From NCBI GenBank assembly GCA_019096065.1, contig JAGUCH010000001.1, positions 3,224,001-3,288,000 on the forward strand: a stretch of 64,000 bases of DNA. The letters run 5' to 3'. Both the position numbers and the translations under genes were made by a program. The DNA comes from Paracyclopina nana. Its lineage: Eukaryota > Arthropoda > Copepoda > Cyclopoida > Cyclopettidae. Numbering within the stretch: position 1 is the first letter of the stretch; every line of letters starts with the position of its first letter. Below, one piece after another: positions 1 to 15,500 of this stretch. The notes beneath the pieces are model-generated. The model did no database searches, was not told the DNA's origin, and was given only the letters and a program-made list of their open reading frames with translations.

Positions 1-182
1 TTATTATTTTGAAAAAACCGTTTTCCTTGTTCTTTCAAGCTAGCAATGATCAAAAATGTGCTTGGGGATAACAGCGAGGTAAAAAATGAAGCTGACTCGT
101 ACGAATTTGTTGTTGGCTGTATTTACGTAGAAAGTACTAGTTGCACGAATTAGTGGATGGGGGCCTGGGGCTTTTGTTTTAA

Positions 183-473
<291 letters not shown>

Positions 474-530
474 GGTCGACCACAATGAGGAGTCATGAAA
501 ATGAAGCAACTATAGACTGTGATATGATAT

Positions 531-549
531 TTTAATGACTAGAATTAAA
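531..549. promoter_or_regulatory. Paired polyadenylation signals of convergent genes
   Basis: ATTAAA reads on the minus strand at 536-531, 26 bp past the BLTP1 stop. Another ATTAAA reads on the plus strand at 544-549, about 70 bp past the stop of the small gene at 234-473. Cleavage downstream of each would make the two 3' UTRs overlap. The assignment rests only on hexamer and position. Confidence 0.4.
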
Positions 550-561
550 AAAAAACTTTGT

Positions 562-3500
562 TCAAGTCGGACGCTTCCTCCGCAATTCATCAGGATTTTC
601 TTGTCCATGCTTTCGCTCTTCTTTCACCACTTGAATGGTTTTCAGTACTATCACGGAAAGAATTTTGTCTAGGGGATCCATGCATCCGCGTTGGCACCAC
701 TTGGGAATTGTGGTTCGCGCATGGTTGAAGCCAAGTCTCTGCAAGATGTAGTCAATTCCATAAGGCTCTATTTGACTGCCAGCCCAGCTGATGAGCCTCA
801 CTGTTGGCTCCAAATGCCAAGTGTTGCACTCAAACTGTCTCCAGTCATTTTGCAAGGGATCAACAGGCTTTTGTAAGAGCAGTTTGTCACTTTTACTTCC
901 GTTTTCACCAACATCAGACTCCAATTTTTCGTTTTCAGAATTTTTAGAGCTTTTGTTTGAAAATTCCATTTTTTCCTTCAGCGGAGGATTCCCACTCAAT
1001 TGTTGCTGGACATTGAGCACTCTCTCTTTTTCTTTCAAGTAAGACGAAATGAGGTCGTGGAGGAAAAAGAAAGCCTCGGCATCAGTGGTCACATAAATGT
1101 GATTGTCGAAATCTAAGCGAGAATCGAATTACTACTTGAGCATGTATCGGAAAAATGATAAAATACCTGTGACAAAGGTGCAATCTACCACTGGCTTAGG
1201 ATCGTCTACTGTAGGCACTTTTTCACCTTGGACATGCTTGGTTTTCAAGTCCATCCTGAGGCACGGCAGCGCGAAAATCTCTTCTGTACGTTGTTGACTC
1301 TTGGCAATTTCCTTTTCCTTCTCGGTGGAAGCGGACAAAGTTGGAAATCTGTACACCTCATCCAACTCAGAAGACTTGAATGCATATGAAAACCAATCAG
1401 CCAATGTCTTGATTGGGGGCAGGTAGGAAATATTTCTCGAAATCTTCTTCACAGTTGCCATGTAGCTATGATGGTGCGTTCTCGTTGGCTGATCCGATTG
1501 GCCAAGCGAAAAGGATAGAGTTTGAATGACTGTAGTGTTGCGCAGCTTCTTAGAAGGATCGTCCGGACTGTCCTCGAGAATTTCCTGAGCATCCGAGACG
1601 AACGATATTGACGGATCTTTGAGGCTGAAAAGGGCCCATGACTTCGATTTGAAGTTGATGCCGTGAAAGCAAGCCAGTGAAATGTGACTTCCTCTGAGCT
1701 CGAGAAGACCACCTAGGACGGAGCCGATGTCAGGCAGCTTGAATGGCAAGGTGTAAATCTTCATGCCAGATATCTTCCCTAGTGCCTTTTGCCAATGGCG
1801 ATGATGACTCACGCTGTCCCCACCGACCTGATTATTGGCGTTAAACTCCTGCTTTTTCACATCCTGGTTGTTCCAGGGCTCAAGGCTCGAAAAAAGCTTT
1901 TTGCTACTCTTGAACTGCTGCGAAAAAAACTCCTCCAGCTTGGTGATGATTTTCAACAAGTCTGCGGTGGTGGACTTGCTAATCAGCATCTGAAGTTGAT
2001 CCCAGCTTAATTCACCCTGAACAAAAATCTGAGCTGGTTTCATGGTCATTGAGTCGTTGACATCGGTAACATGCCAGTCGTCATTGACTCTGAGCAGAAG
2101 ATGGCTGACGCGAGCCATCAAAACACTTGTGCTCATGTAGTCAAATCTCACTTCCATAACGTCTAGCTGGAGTCCGAATTGATGGAAAGGCTCGGTGCCA
2201 CTGTCCTCCCTAAAAGAAAAATCAACTACATTTAAAAAATGCATTAATTTTTTAATCTATCCTTAGGTACCTTAAGTGAACGTAGGTGTCTATGCTGCCA
2301 ACATCTATGGCACCTCCAACAATTCCTCCTTTGGCCTCTAGTTTAGATCCACTCAACCCAAGGGTGATGAACATATTTTTATGCCCTGTGCTGCCAATAG
2401 AAAGCCTCCCTTCTGATTTGAAGTTTTTCGATATCCAGTCAACATTGCCCATGACGTTGCCCATATTCATATGTACGTTGAGCTCCTTAAAGTTGAGCGC
2501 AAATATCACCAGAGTTTCCCATGAATGGGCAGTTGTGAGACCGATCCAGGTTATTGGCTTCTTTTCGTGCTGTTGACCAACCGCGTTGCTTATTTTCCTG
2601 CTTGGATCACTGGCCTTCAAGGTGGTCGATATCGAAGCTTTTTTCGAGCTCATGGCCAGCACAGTCTCCATGTGATCCTCAGGGTGGAATTGAGTGGTTT
2701 TCAGCTCGCCCAAAAAAAGCCGTCGAACGAGAGTTTTGCGATACCATGCACGTGGAAAAACGAGGATTTCAGTAAGCCGTCGCATGTCGTACTTAAAGCT
2801 AGCCGATCCAATGTTTACGATGGTGCTAAATCGGACAGTAGCATTGCCACCGTTCTTGAGAAGGTCTAGCTTTAGCTTCTCTGACAAGTGGTCATAGCTC
2901 AGTTTACGAGACCTGCTGATGTGGAACTTTACGAATGCCACATTAACGCTCAAAGAGTCTTTTCTTTCTTCAGAGCTGAGCGGAGAAAAGACCATCTCTT
3001 CAGGCCTCTTTTTTCTGCCAGCCCCATACGGATGAAAAACGTACAGTGAAAAGTCGTTCAAGCACCCCGTGACACTGAGGCCTCCTGTCACCGTGGAATC
3101 GTCGGACAAGGAGCCGCGACTGTTATCAGCATCAGGGCTATCAGCGTTTGCCTCTTGCTTGGCAGCAGAGTGAAACTTGAACATGCTTTCAGCACTCGAG
3201 TTGTTGAACTCGTCCAGCTCACAATCTGCACTCTTTGAAGAGAAGACAAGGTCCAGAGATGGCAACCTTAGCATGCACTCTACCCTGGAGACTGGGATGC
3301 ACGAAAACCGAAAAGTTGAGCTCTGCATGTGAAAGTAGACAATGACCTCAACTGGAAAGGACGTGTATACCGAGGTCATGGCGTGGCCGGCATGCGAGCC
3401 TGAGCTCGAGTCTTCAAAATTGTCTTCGGCCGAGATGTCGTTTTCCGCACTAGATCCATCTTTGATGTTAAAAGTTGGGATAGGCTCCAGCACTTGCTCA

Positions 3501-6500
3501 AGAAATTCGAGAATATTGGGTGTGATGATGGTCTCTTCTGGGATGCTCTGCAATGTCATCCAAGCAGAAAGTGTTGCCTTTTTGGCACCTGACTTTCGAG
3601 AGGTCATCCAGGTAGCATCTTTTGACATGGATGCTGACGGGTCAAAATACAGTGTGGATTCTTCAACTTCGGTTTTAGACAAGTAGTGCACGCGCACATC
3701 CAACCCAGGAATGAAAAATGTCGTGACATCTTGCAAAACTTGTCTCATGTCTCTAAGCCTCGAGGTGCTCATGTAAGAGGCTCGTAACTCAGGGTTAGTA
3801 CTTGCTCTAAACTTTCTTGAGAGACTGGGACTTTCTCCGAAAGGGTTCGAGCTTGAAAAACTTCGGTCTTTTTTCATCTTTCGCTTCTCCTCTTCTTTCA
3901 AAGTGTGTAGCACGCATTTCCCAGAGTTGATGAAAATCTTGACGTGAAACTCGAAATCGACGTTTGGCTCTGGAGGCGGCAAAAAAGTCTTGGTCATGCT
4001 CGCACTTTTGTTAGGGCTCAGAGTGTACTTTGATTTGTCCCGCGGGAAATGAGGACTTTCATCATAGTCGACTAGAGAGTTTTGCTCCTCATCCATGGTG
4101 CTCTCTCTAGTAAGGCTGGAGGATTTCTTGCTGAATTCAAAGTCGCTGTCGTCAAAGGAGGACTCGTGCAGAGTTTCACCGGAATGAATCTTCTTCAGTT
4201 TCGGGCTAAAACCAGGGTTCTCCTCTTTGATGGGGCTAGGCAAGGCAACGGACTTTGACTTGCCTATCTTTTCCATCTTGTGGTGACTGTTGGAGCTCCC
4301 TGGTCCAAGACCAAATTTATCTCTGATGTAGCTGGCCTTGGACTTTTGCCGGCGCAACTTCTGCACCAAGTCTTGGCGAAAGTTTTTGGACGCAATATTT
4401 TGCAGAACTTGCAACTTTTTCATCTCTGAAGCCACGATTGGCTCAGATGCACCAAGTTTCTGCAAATCCTCAACCACTTTAGCCTGCTCGTTGATTTCCT
4501 GCTCTAAATACTTGGCCAGCTCGTTTTTCTCGATTTTGGGATCATCCAAAAATGGCAAATCCAAGTCTGCTTGCATCAGCGTTTTTTGTCTTTTGAGAGC
4601 GTGCTGATGGTGATCATCGACAACAGGCTCCGAATTATCGTCCTCCGATGAAGAGGAGACACGATCTGTGTTGGCGTCATCGTTGTCAAACTCTTGCTCA
4701 CCAGTCAGCGTGGTCAATGTATGCCCCAGAGCGGTCAAGTGTTTCCCTATGTTGGTGTCCACATGGACATCTACGCCAGTCATTTGCCACTGAATGTTCA
4801 AGAACCATTTCGCGTTTTCTTCCTTGTGAGCTTTTGCAGTTTGGCTGCAAACTTCGTACGAGCCTTCGGATACTAGACAAAGGTTCATAAGGTTGGGATC
4901 ATTCGGCATGGGTTTCCAGTCATCTAGCGTGTGGTTAAAGTCATCTGCGAATCGAATGCAGAGCTCGGTGAATTTTCCAGTGCTGACCATGGAGCCAGCA
5001 GAGCAAGCCGATATGGAGCTGCTTTCGACAGTCGCCACAATAGCTCCCTTCGAGTCCATGTCTACCTTTGAGCTATTCGGGAAATTGCTCCAAATCTGCA
5101 AGCAAATTAGTCAAGTTGCATATTGATTATGTGCCTTCAGATATTTTCTTACCTCCTGCGAGAGAAAGGGTATGCACAGACCAATGTCTCTGACGTTAAG
5201 CTGCAGAAACAGCGTTCCAACTTGCTGGCTACTGAGATGGCTGGTAAATTGACTGATTGGCACCTTCTCCAAAACTTGCTCGGTGGCAGCAAGTACCTCT
5301 TTGTTCAAGCTCAACCTTTGCTCGGTCCAATACTCCCACGCATTTTTGTACGATAGCCAAAACAAAATGGCCCTATCGATGGCAACTGGCTGAACAAAAA
5401 CCAGCGGCCTGTTCAAATTGATGTGAATGACGTCCTTGTCCTCGTGGCTTTCTTTGGTGCCATCATTCTGCAACTGGATGGCATTGGACATTTGGATGGC
5501 CGTTTTGAAGTAAGCCTGCGTCTGAAATTGAGTTTCAGCTTCGTAATACACCGTATCGCGAATAATGTGGCCAAGACTCAATTTGATGTTGACTTTAGCT
5601 TTCGTAGAGATGGAGCTCGTTTTCTTGACATTTTCCACACGGTTGGAGATCTGCAACTCAGACACGCCAGTCTCGAAACGCACACCAGAGTTGGCCGGAG
5701 TCGTGGCAGTTATTGTGATGTTCTTCAGCCGCACTGCGACGGAGAACAGCAAAGGCTTAGGCTTTTCGCTTGAGGAAACCGTGGGAACAAACTCTTCGCC
5801 GAACTCGGTCCAAACTTGGACGATTCGATCTGATCCCGACATCTTTTGCACGACTTCGTTCACCTCTTTCATGAAAACTTTCTGCACAAAAACCAAGTGA
5901 TTAAGGAGATCAGTGGTCAGCCAGTGCTCGAGCTCTCCAATTTCAGCCTCGGCTTTGAGGTAGCTACCAAGGCTGAGAATGGATCCGTCAGCCTCGATTT
6001 TTTGGTCTTGCATCCCCCGCTCTTCTTGAATGATGTACTCGGCGGAAACGTGAACGTTAGGCAGATCAATGGAGGCTTCAGAGGGCAAGTTTGCCTCCAA
6101 GTTGTCAATATCCTGGAGTTTTGTCGTAAAACTCAACGAGTGCTTTCCCAAGTCCACGATGAACTTTGCCTTGGACCCCGTGACACCTCTGGAGACTACT
6201 TTTTCCATAGAGTATTCCGCTTGCAATGACGGCAGGAGGGCAGCAGACATGGTGAACTTGGTGAGCGTAATGTGAAACTGCATCACAAACGGCCTGATCA
6301 AATTCGACTCTTCTGCATTGGGATTAATTTGAGGGGCTTCTGCCCTGGTGGGAGTCTCAACACCATCAGCATCGGCCTGCTTTCGATTTGTGAACTTGGG
6401 CGAGGGTTGACCAAAACTGTTGGAATTGACTGTGTCGTCCTCTGGATTCAACACTGTTTTGTTCCTTTGCAAAATTCGCACACCAGATCGGAATTCCTGC

Positions 6501-9500
6501 AGAGTGGAGGAGAGCTCTTTGGTTCCTCTAGTGACAATGCTGTGCAGATCGACTGGGTGCTGCGGAATGTCCACTTGAATGAGGTCAACCTTCATGGTTC
6601 CAGAGTTCTTGTCTTTGGTCTTCCACATTTGACTCGAGTATAGGAGCTGGCTTCGTCCCACAATGATTTTAACAATTGTCTGAAGACCCTCAAGTAGGGC
6701 AATGTTGGTTTCTTGCATGTTGCCCACAATTGAGGCTTCCACCACACCTTTTTGAGGGGCTTTGATTTTCTCCTTGTACTGAACGCTCGTTTGTAGGCCG
6801 TTGATTTGGCCCTCCAATTTGAGGCCACTTAGCATTGCTGTCAATTGGACACTTCGTATCTGGGCAATTCCAAATACGATGACTGGCGTGTGCTCGTATC
6901 TCACCATATCCGCCTTGGCAAATGACACACCCTTGGTCTTTTTCGGTGGCTTCGTGCCATCATTCAGCAGAAATTGCTCAATATCTGGGGTTTTAGATGC
7001 TTGGTGTCCAATCAAGTTCATGTTGTTGAACAAATTCGCCCTTCGCCCAGGCCTTAAAAGTATGCCTGACTCGAGGTTGGAGACCGGAGTCAACGACTGC
7101 CTTTGCACAGTCTTGGTCACTGGCATGGTGGAATACAATTCTAGGAGGTTGTACATCGTTTTCCAGCATTTGACGGCGTTCGTCTGCTCTTCGGCAATTC
7201 TTTCAAGAGGAGCACTGGTCAAAATGAAGGAGTCTTGAACGGGCTCCAAAACAGGACTTTCCCCGCTCGAGTATCCAGCAAGCCTCGAGTTAGGCCGGAA
7301 TTTTTGAGCAAAGCTCTTCGGTCGGGCTCGAATGTTAGATTTGAAAGCTACACTAGGACTTGGAGTCTGAATGGTTCTCCTGGACGAAGTGTCTGTGAAA
7401 TTGGGAGTTTCAGCCTGTCGCGACACTGACAAATTGGAGCTAGTGGAACTTCCAGATGAAGAGCGCTTGTGTCCCACAGTAGGAGGCTCCACTTTGACCT
7501 CTGTTGTGGGCCTCTTGTCTTTCAGCACCTCGCTCGTCTCCTTGACGTTTTGATGCATAGTTACGATTTGGTTCAATAGCCTGAGAAGGGGCATGTTCAC
7601 TTTTTGAGAAATGAAGAAAATGTCCAAGCTGAAATTCACAAGGGTGGATGTGTGCCTTTTGAGCTGGGCTCTTGACATGTACAAGGGAATGATCTTCTCT
7701 TTGTCCACAGCCAAATCGGTGACCTTTTTCAAATCCACTTGCATGTAGATTTTTTCGCAAATAAATGCCGGTGAATACTCCGTTTCGACGAGCAGCCTCG
7801 ATCTCGACCCTTTGGACCCGCCCTTCTTGGATTTGTGGATCTTTCCAAACTCTGACTCGACAATGTCGATTTTGAAAGTCTCAATATTGGTGAGCACCGA
7901 GACATTGGAGCCCAAATTCTTGAGGGACAAATTTTGGATTTGTTGAGGCATCAGGCCCAAGCTAGATAGCAATGGCTCAAAGATGATGTGAGCATCCAGA
8001 AGATGCATTTGCTTCGTTTGAGGAGTCGGAGGAGTAACATCGTCAATTATGGCCCCTCCGTTGTTTAGGCTCTCCTTTATTTTGATTGTGACAATGTCGT
8101 CTTCATCATCGTCATCTTCTCCAAGACCTTTCTCTAGCACGCTCTCATCACTTTGCTGTTGCCTCTTCATCCAATCATACAAAGTCTCTTCTCCATCCTC
8201 TTCATTTCTGTTGGACATCTCCGCACCTGAGGCAACATGATCGCTGACGCTATTGACAGGGTCGTAACTTTCGAGGCTCTCGATTGAGCCAGGCCTTTTA
8301 TAGATTAGCAGTTGCTCTTCAGACAAGGGTGGGTAATGTGACGGAGATAACCTATGACCAAAACCAGATATGATTGAACCGTCAGTGGTTCTGAAGGGCA
8401 AGTTGAACTCGGTCGTTTTCCTGAGCAGCAACGATTCCTCGTCAGCATCTTCCAAGTCATCATGATCATTTTCTGAATCACTATCCGTGTCTCTGCCTTC
8501 GATGATAGGGTCCAGATTTGTACTGTATAGGTTTTTGAATCCTTTGCTTCTCAAATTGTACTCAATCAGGATAGGAGTGTACAATGCGTTCTTCCATTGC
8601 CGAGACAGCACAACAATACCTTGTCTAAGAATGGTCAATGGGGGTACACTTTTTTCATCAAGGTTGGTCTCCACCTCGGGAAGCTCCAGTTTTAGCATAT
8701 ACTTCACCAAAATTGCGCACAGCTGACACGATGGGTCATCTCGCAGCGTCTTAGAAAGCGAGGTCAATTTGTCGTATTTTGTTGGCTTCAAAAAGTTTTC
8801 AGCTGCGACATCGAGACTCTCGGCCATAAGCGATGCCATGACAGCCCCAACTCTGCGATGGTAGGTGCTCATACAATGGGATGCGGTTTCTTGCAGTCTG
8901 TCGATGGGATTTAACCAGGCGTCGATTGAGGGACTGGCAGTGCTGAGAAGGTTCCAGTCCAGCTTGGTAAAGTCGATCTTGCGAGAAATTGGGGTTTTAG
9001 GGGGAGCAGCAAAGTTAAACCACGAAGTTTTCAGCTCAACTGAACCAGAGGCTGTTGAGTGCTTCCCTCCAAGATGACCACACTCTGCCTTAGAGCTGCT
9101 TTCGTTTGAAATAAAACCATTTTCTTTGCCACTTTGAATATTGATGTCTGGTCGCTCTTCGCCCCTCTTTGGGGGAGGCTTTTTTGAAGTTTCCACTTCA
9201 ATATGAACTGAATCGTCGAGGCTTTCACCTTTTTCTTGTTCGGATGGTTTCCCTAATAAGTGGGACAAGTCTTGCGCTGGGCAGTCTTCTTGGTTGCTTG
9301 AGCGTTTTGCCACTTTGATGGCAATCCCTTCAAAACCACACTCACACATGTTGAAGCCAAGTTTTGATTCTTCACTTCTATTGACACTATGACCCATCAC
9401 AATATCCTCATCATCTAAAAACAAACATAAGCGTTAACTTACAATCTGTAGGCACACGCTAGTCATAAGTAACTCGTTTAAGCAAAAAATCTTAAATCAA

Positions 9501-12500
9501 CTCATAATAATTTCAATCGCTCCAAAAAGGCACCAATCAAAATAATATGCATAGTAGTCATTAAAATCTACTCATTTAGAGCTTTCTAATGGCGAGCTTT
9601 TTTCTGATGTAATCCCTCAAAAAGAACCACCACATAAGAATTAACCTCGCGAGCGGTTAAATATAAAGGCAACGCAGCCGCAATTGAGGTGTGAAAACAA
9701 TTAACTTAATCCCTTGATTAGTATATCGGAAGCAATCAAACAAGTAGTGAAAGTGCTAAATTTATCACTTGATAGTTGAAATCATCGCTTACCAACTGGG
9801 GTACTTGATCTGAAAGATGTCAGTTTCGGCACATTTGTGTACTTGAAGAAAACTTTCGATTTATGATGGGGAATGGCTGTTATGTAGGCGTCTTTTAAAA
9901 TGGAGCTGTCATTTCTCAAGCGCCGTAGTTGAGCGTGAGCCTTTTGCAACGATCCAGTCATCAACAATTCTTCTTTTTGCGTTTCAGATGACTCAAAGGT
10001 GAACGGCTCGTTCAAACGATAGTCTTGTATCAGTTTTAATTTGCTAGCAGACTTTTTCTTTTTTCCAGATAAGAGCGCTGGCTTTTGAAAGTACATTTGG
10101 ACCGTTTTCTTTGCCTGCGAAGTCTTGCAAAATTGGAATGTTGTCTCTTGAATCCCGACAGCAAGGAGTGAGACGCAAGTGATGTCACGAACGTTATCCA
10201 GGGCAGAAAAAGCGCACATTTCCTCCACAACTGACGCTTGCAAGCTCAAAAAGTTCACTCTTGGCAAGTGCAAAGATGCTTGGACAAAACTGGACACACT
10301 TTTTTCAAAGGTTCGCAGCATTTCTGAGCTTGGTGACAAGTTGTCTTTTTTGCCATTTGTTTTGCTTTTCAGTTGTTCTTTTGGGCAATCCAGAAACTTT
10401 TCCTGCAAATCTAGGCTTTTCTCTTTTTTCATCAACGTGTTTTTGCTTTCCACCCTGTCCAATGACTGAGAGTGCAAATGATTGACAACGGAAATGGGAT
10501 GAAGGGTTGAAAAGGTTGGCGTCAAGGCATCAAACATCCTCTGCACCGATTCCAAAACGACAGGGCTGATGACGATGTCAATGGCTCCCTTAAACTTGAC
10601 AATTATCGTTGTTTTAGACGTAGTTTCTGTAAGAATGCCGAGCTCTTTGCCTTCGCTCTCTTCTATGACTTCCTCAGGGTTTTCAAACACAGCCTTATCC
10701 CAATCAAAACCGTAAGTTTGCTTTGGGGTTAAATTAGCTTCACTTTCCTCTTCGAGGAGCACCGAATCGTCTCTGTTGCCCATTTTGATGGAGCTCAGGC
10801 CCTCTTCGAGAGTGTCGAACTTGGGGAAAATATTATTGGTTGACTTGATAGGTTCCGATTTCAGCATCGAAATTGTTTCATCCCAATAGGAGCACCTGTA
10901 TTGGGACAGATGTGAAATGTAGTTGGACATCAAAAGAGGTGAGTCCGTGATGGGCTTGTTGACTTGCATATGCAAATTGACGAGTCCAAATTCATCATGC
11001 TCTGACATGGCTGACATGAAAGAATTCTCACTCAGAGTACGGGACAATGTGTCATCGTCTTCGTTCACATCGTCAAGATTGGCGGAGCTCTCTGGTTGCA
11101 AGGTTGCTGTATCAAAGCTTAAACTTGAGCTCCTCCCAGCAGAAGCCGTTTCGTAGACTGATGCTGTGTTAGAGGTCGCCGTCTCATATTGCGTTGAGGT
11201 AGGGGACAATGAAATTGTGGTCGTTCTCGGGCTCTTTGGAGTCTGCAACGGCTCTTTGGAGGTTGATGACACCATCGAGGCTGGCTCGGTCCCGTCCAGC
11301 GAGTAGAAGCTCAGAACATCACTCACGAGTGATTCTGTGCGAGCTAATGTATATTTAGAAGCCTCAGACTTGAGCGACTGCACTTCGGCCAGGGACTCGG
11401 ACTTGCCCCCGCTGGTGTAGGTCTGAGAAGATGGTCTCTTCACTCCAGGATCAACAGAGCTTGACGCAGATCTCAGTCTCTGCTTTACTGGCTCCTCGCG
11501 CGGCTTTCCGTGCTTGCCTGAGAAAGATCTATGATGTCTTGGTGGATGTTTGGGAGTTTCTCCGCTATTATTGCTTGAGCTGGATTTGTAAGTACGGAAA
11601 TCCGGGCAAAAGGGCAGTTTTTTCGATTCATGGCATCCCAATGGCCATTTCGGTGGCAACAACTGCTCACCCATGACAGCAAATGACTTGAAAATCCTAC
11701 AAAGAAATAAGATATAAAAAAGGCAAAAACAGTGGAATCCTCATGCAACTCTTCACCTGCAATCCTTGACTGTGTAGCAGTTATCTCGGAGAATACTCTG
11801 ACCGAAGCCTGGATTCGACGTTCGATCGTTCAGCGTTGGGATGGTTACATTGCACCTTCGCTCAATATCATTTCGTGATGGCTTGAAAAATCCGATTCCA
11901 TTTTCATTGGCTCCAAAAAACTCGCAGCCTCCAACGCATCCGCATTTCCCTAAAGATTCCTTGGACCTCACTTTGTTTGAGACAAAGGACTTCGGCCACA
12001 AAAACCACAGCCTCAGTGTCTTTCGGTCATGTTTGACGAGAAATTCATGTTGAGATTGGTGCAAGTTCTTGGTTTGGCCTCCAGATTGCGAGCCCTCGAT
12101 GTAGACAGGACCAAATCGAACGCATCCCGATTCAATCCAAATATCAGAGTGGTGGTTGAGTGGTTCAATGTCAGCTCTTGACAAAGGAAAATTAGAGTTG
12201 ACGTATTGCTGAATGAGCACAGAGTTCACAAGAGCTGTGATCCCTTGCTTTGTTTGTAGGCCATGAAGGTTACAAGAGGAAAATCTCAAGGGGCAGAGTT
12301 GAACTCTCAATGCTGTCGCTTTGTCAACGATATTGACGTCGATTGCATCCATCGAAAAGCGGGCTAGTTTGTACTTCAAATCTGCTTCGGTGGGACACAA
12401 GTCGGACTGAACGGTATTATTTTTGCGGCATTCTTTCTGATTTTCGTTGTGCTGGCATATCTTAAACGGTCTAGGATGCCTGTAAAAAAGACGACTTAAA

Positions 12501-15500
12501 ATCACCATTCAGTTTTTGCAGCAGTAATAGTGCAATCATACCTGAGCACATTTTCCTTATCCACAACCAAAAAGAGGAATGTCTCCAAGCACACAAAGAC
12601 GTTGTAGAGTTGAGCAGCTGTGGCTTTTCCAAAAAGTGAGCCACACTGAATTTCGATGAGCCATGCATATTCCAACGAGTCTGAGCCTAATGGACGATCA
12701 ATCTCTGAAAACATAGCATGGCCTCGGAATTGAAGCCCAGTTAGCAACAAGTGCCCTTGATTCAAATTGGTGCTATCCAAGTGGCCACTTCGTAGGACTA
12801 CCGGACTCAGCTGAAGCTGAAGCCTGGTCTCCCTGAACTTTTTGTCCATTTCAAAAGCGAGCTTTTCCACGAGCAAGAACGGACAGGGTGGATCGTCAGG
12901 CAGGCAATTCTTGATCAAATGTGCTTGCAAATCACCGATACTGATGTCAAGCACAACTTCTATTGGGCGATGCATTCTGGGATCGAACTCATCGCTGGGG
13001 TTTATGTCCGCGCCACTATTAAGTTTGATGGTGCTTTTGAACACGTCCATGGAAGAAGAAGTCACCACATCCATAGGAGTGAAACTCTGGTCCTCGCCAA
13101 AAAGATTCTCTTTGACATGCATAAATGTTCTTATCAAGGTTCCGTACAGGTAGGCTGTGCTCGAGTCAACCCTCAGCTCTACTTTGCACTTGTCTGCAAC
13201 TAGCAATCCTGGATCGAAGTTTTCAATTACAGCTTTTAGGCTGGTTCTCGTAGCAGACGTTGTAAATCTTGGCGGTACTCTCAAGGGACTTAACAGCTTC
13301 ATTTCTTTTTCCGGGGTCGAAATTTCGGCTTGTGGCGGAGGCCCAGGTAAGGGAACTGGGTGATAAGTAAATGTAATATCCAATTGAACTTTTGGAGCTG
13401 TCCAGCAGTCGAACCAGCCATCATCATAGCTGCACAAATTTCTCCATCCACATGCTTGCACATCCCGCTTCCAATGCCATCTCGAACCACCTTCCTTGCT
13501 GACAATTTTTGCGTTCATGTCGAGGCTTTTGAGAATGTCGTGGCTCGTGTAAACTTCTGGGACGTACAAGCTCAAGTCTATCTTATCCCCATCGACTTGG
13601 AATATGAAAGGAATGGTAGCAGGCAAAAATTCAATGTATGGTAGGCTGAATTTAAGGTTCATGTGCTCGCCACAGATAGCCAATAGGGCATTCTCTTGGT
13701 TGGTTGACGACGTGTCTATCCAGTTAAACTCGTTCCCGAGAGTCACCAGCTCAAACTTTTTCATCACAAACTGAAACTTCCAGGTGTATGGAACAAAGTA
13801 GAGGAGGTCTGGTGGACATTTGGCACTCCAGTCATCCACCAAATCTTGAAAATACCTACAACAGAAAAAGGCTTTTCAGATCACCCTCAGTTGTAGATTT
13901 AGCTCAGTCGTTATACCATTTGTGGGCGAATATGAAATGCAGTGTGGTTTTGGAGCCAGTGAATGTAAAAATCCACTCTTGGTGGTCGTTCCACTTCAGA
14001 GGGTAGTTCATTTCTACATTGATTTGTAAAGTCTCACATCTCAAAAGGTCTCGGAATGGCAGTGAGGTGGTGGCTTCAATCATCATCAATGTTCCACTCA
14101 ACTTGGTCTGATATCCATGCTCACTAACCACCCATGGAATTTTAACCTCAAAATTGGTCCCTTGGCCTATATCAACATGGACAGCTTTGGTTTCTTTGGC
14201 TTTGGAAAAGAGCACATCCAAAGTTGAAACTTGTTGGGTGCTCAAACGAACCCTGAACATGGACGCGACCCGCTTCTCCCCAGCTTTGGGCTCAGGCGTG
14301 GGCTCCATCTTTTGGTAGTCGGGAGGGAAGAAAAATTTGTAAATCAGCTCTCTCTGACGATCAGCCCAGGGCCCGTAGCTAAAATTGGTTGCTTTTCCAC
14401 ACTTTATGTCAACTCCCCATTCTGGAACAGGAGCCCATTCTGGCATATCGTCTTGCACACGTCCGGCTTCATCCATGTAGTAGTAGAAATCTACATCATT
14501 CGAGGAAGCAACCACAAACCCTTCTCCCATAAAGCGGGGAGCCTCGTCACGTAGCCCGGTGTATTTAGGACTGGGTGCAAGCAGGATTTTGAAGTTGTCT
14601 GCTTTGCACTTGAAAAAGTGCATGAAATGATCAAGAGCACACACAGCTGGCTTTGTAGAATAAGTACATCTTGCTTCTTCTACGGAGATGACTAGAGTTG
14701 TGGGCAATAGCTTATTGCCAAATGCAAACTTTCCAGCGGTAATATCAATCTAAGCATAGATACAATTAGCGCTAATAATAAAAAATCTTAAATAATTCCT
14801 ACCTTTACAACCGGAATGAGATCTCGCCAATTTTTTCCTAAAAGAAAATTGCTACTACTTGATGTGGAATCGTTGGAAGATTCTTTTGCTCGGTCAGTAT
14901 CCCCAGATGGCTCGTCGTGATTGAACAGCCCAGTGAAAACGCCGAACTTCTTCTCTAGGTCTTTGTAAGTTGAGGTACGGTTGTAAATATGAAGCTCAAA
15001 TCCATACAATTGCATGGAAACGCGAGTATCTGAATGAGAGAGATCTTCTGAAACATCTTTGGGGACATATGATCGCCACCATCGAAAAATTAGGTAGCCA
15101 TCTTGAACTCTAATAGTAAAGTCCGGAGTCATGTAAAGGACATCACGGAACATCACTTTTCCAGGCAACACAGACCACGATAACGACCCGATCTGTAAAG
15201 CGAAGAAAACAAGTTTTATAAGATAGCAGAAACAGCAAGATGGCGCTCCAAAGGAACATTTTGGTAATCAACTGTGGAAGCTCTTCGGTGAAATTTCAAG
15301 TTGTCGATCCATTTACTAAAGTTCGAAGCTTAGCTGGAATCATAGACCGACTGAATACACCAAAAGCAGTTTTAAAGCTCCAACAAGGCAATGGCCATCA
15401 ACATATGAGCTTAGGAAATGTTGGCCATCTGTCAGCTATTGGCAGGATTTCTGACTTGGTCACATCTAATATTGAGTTGGCTGGTATAGGTCACAGAGTG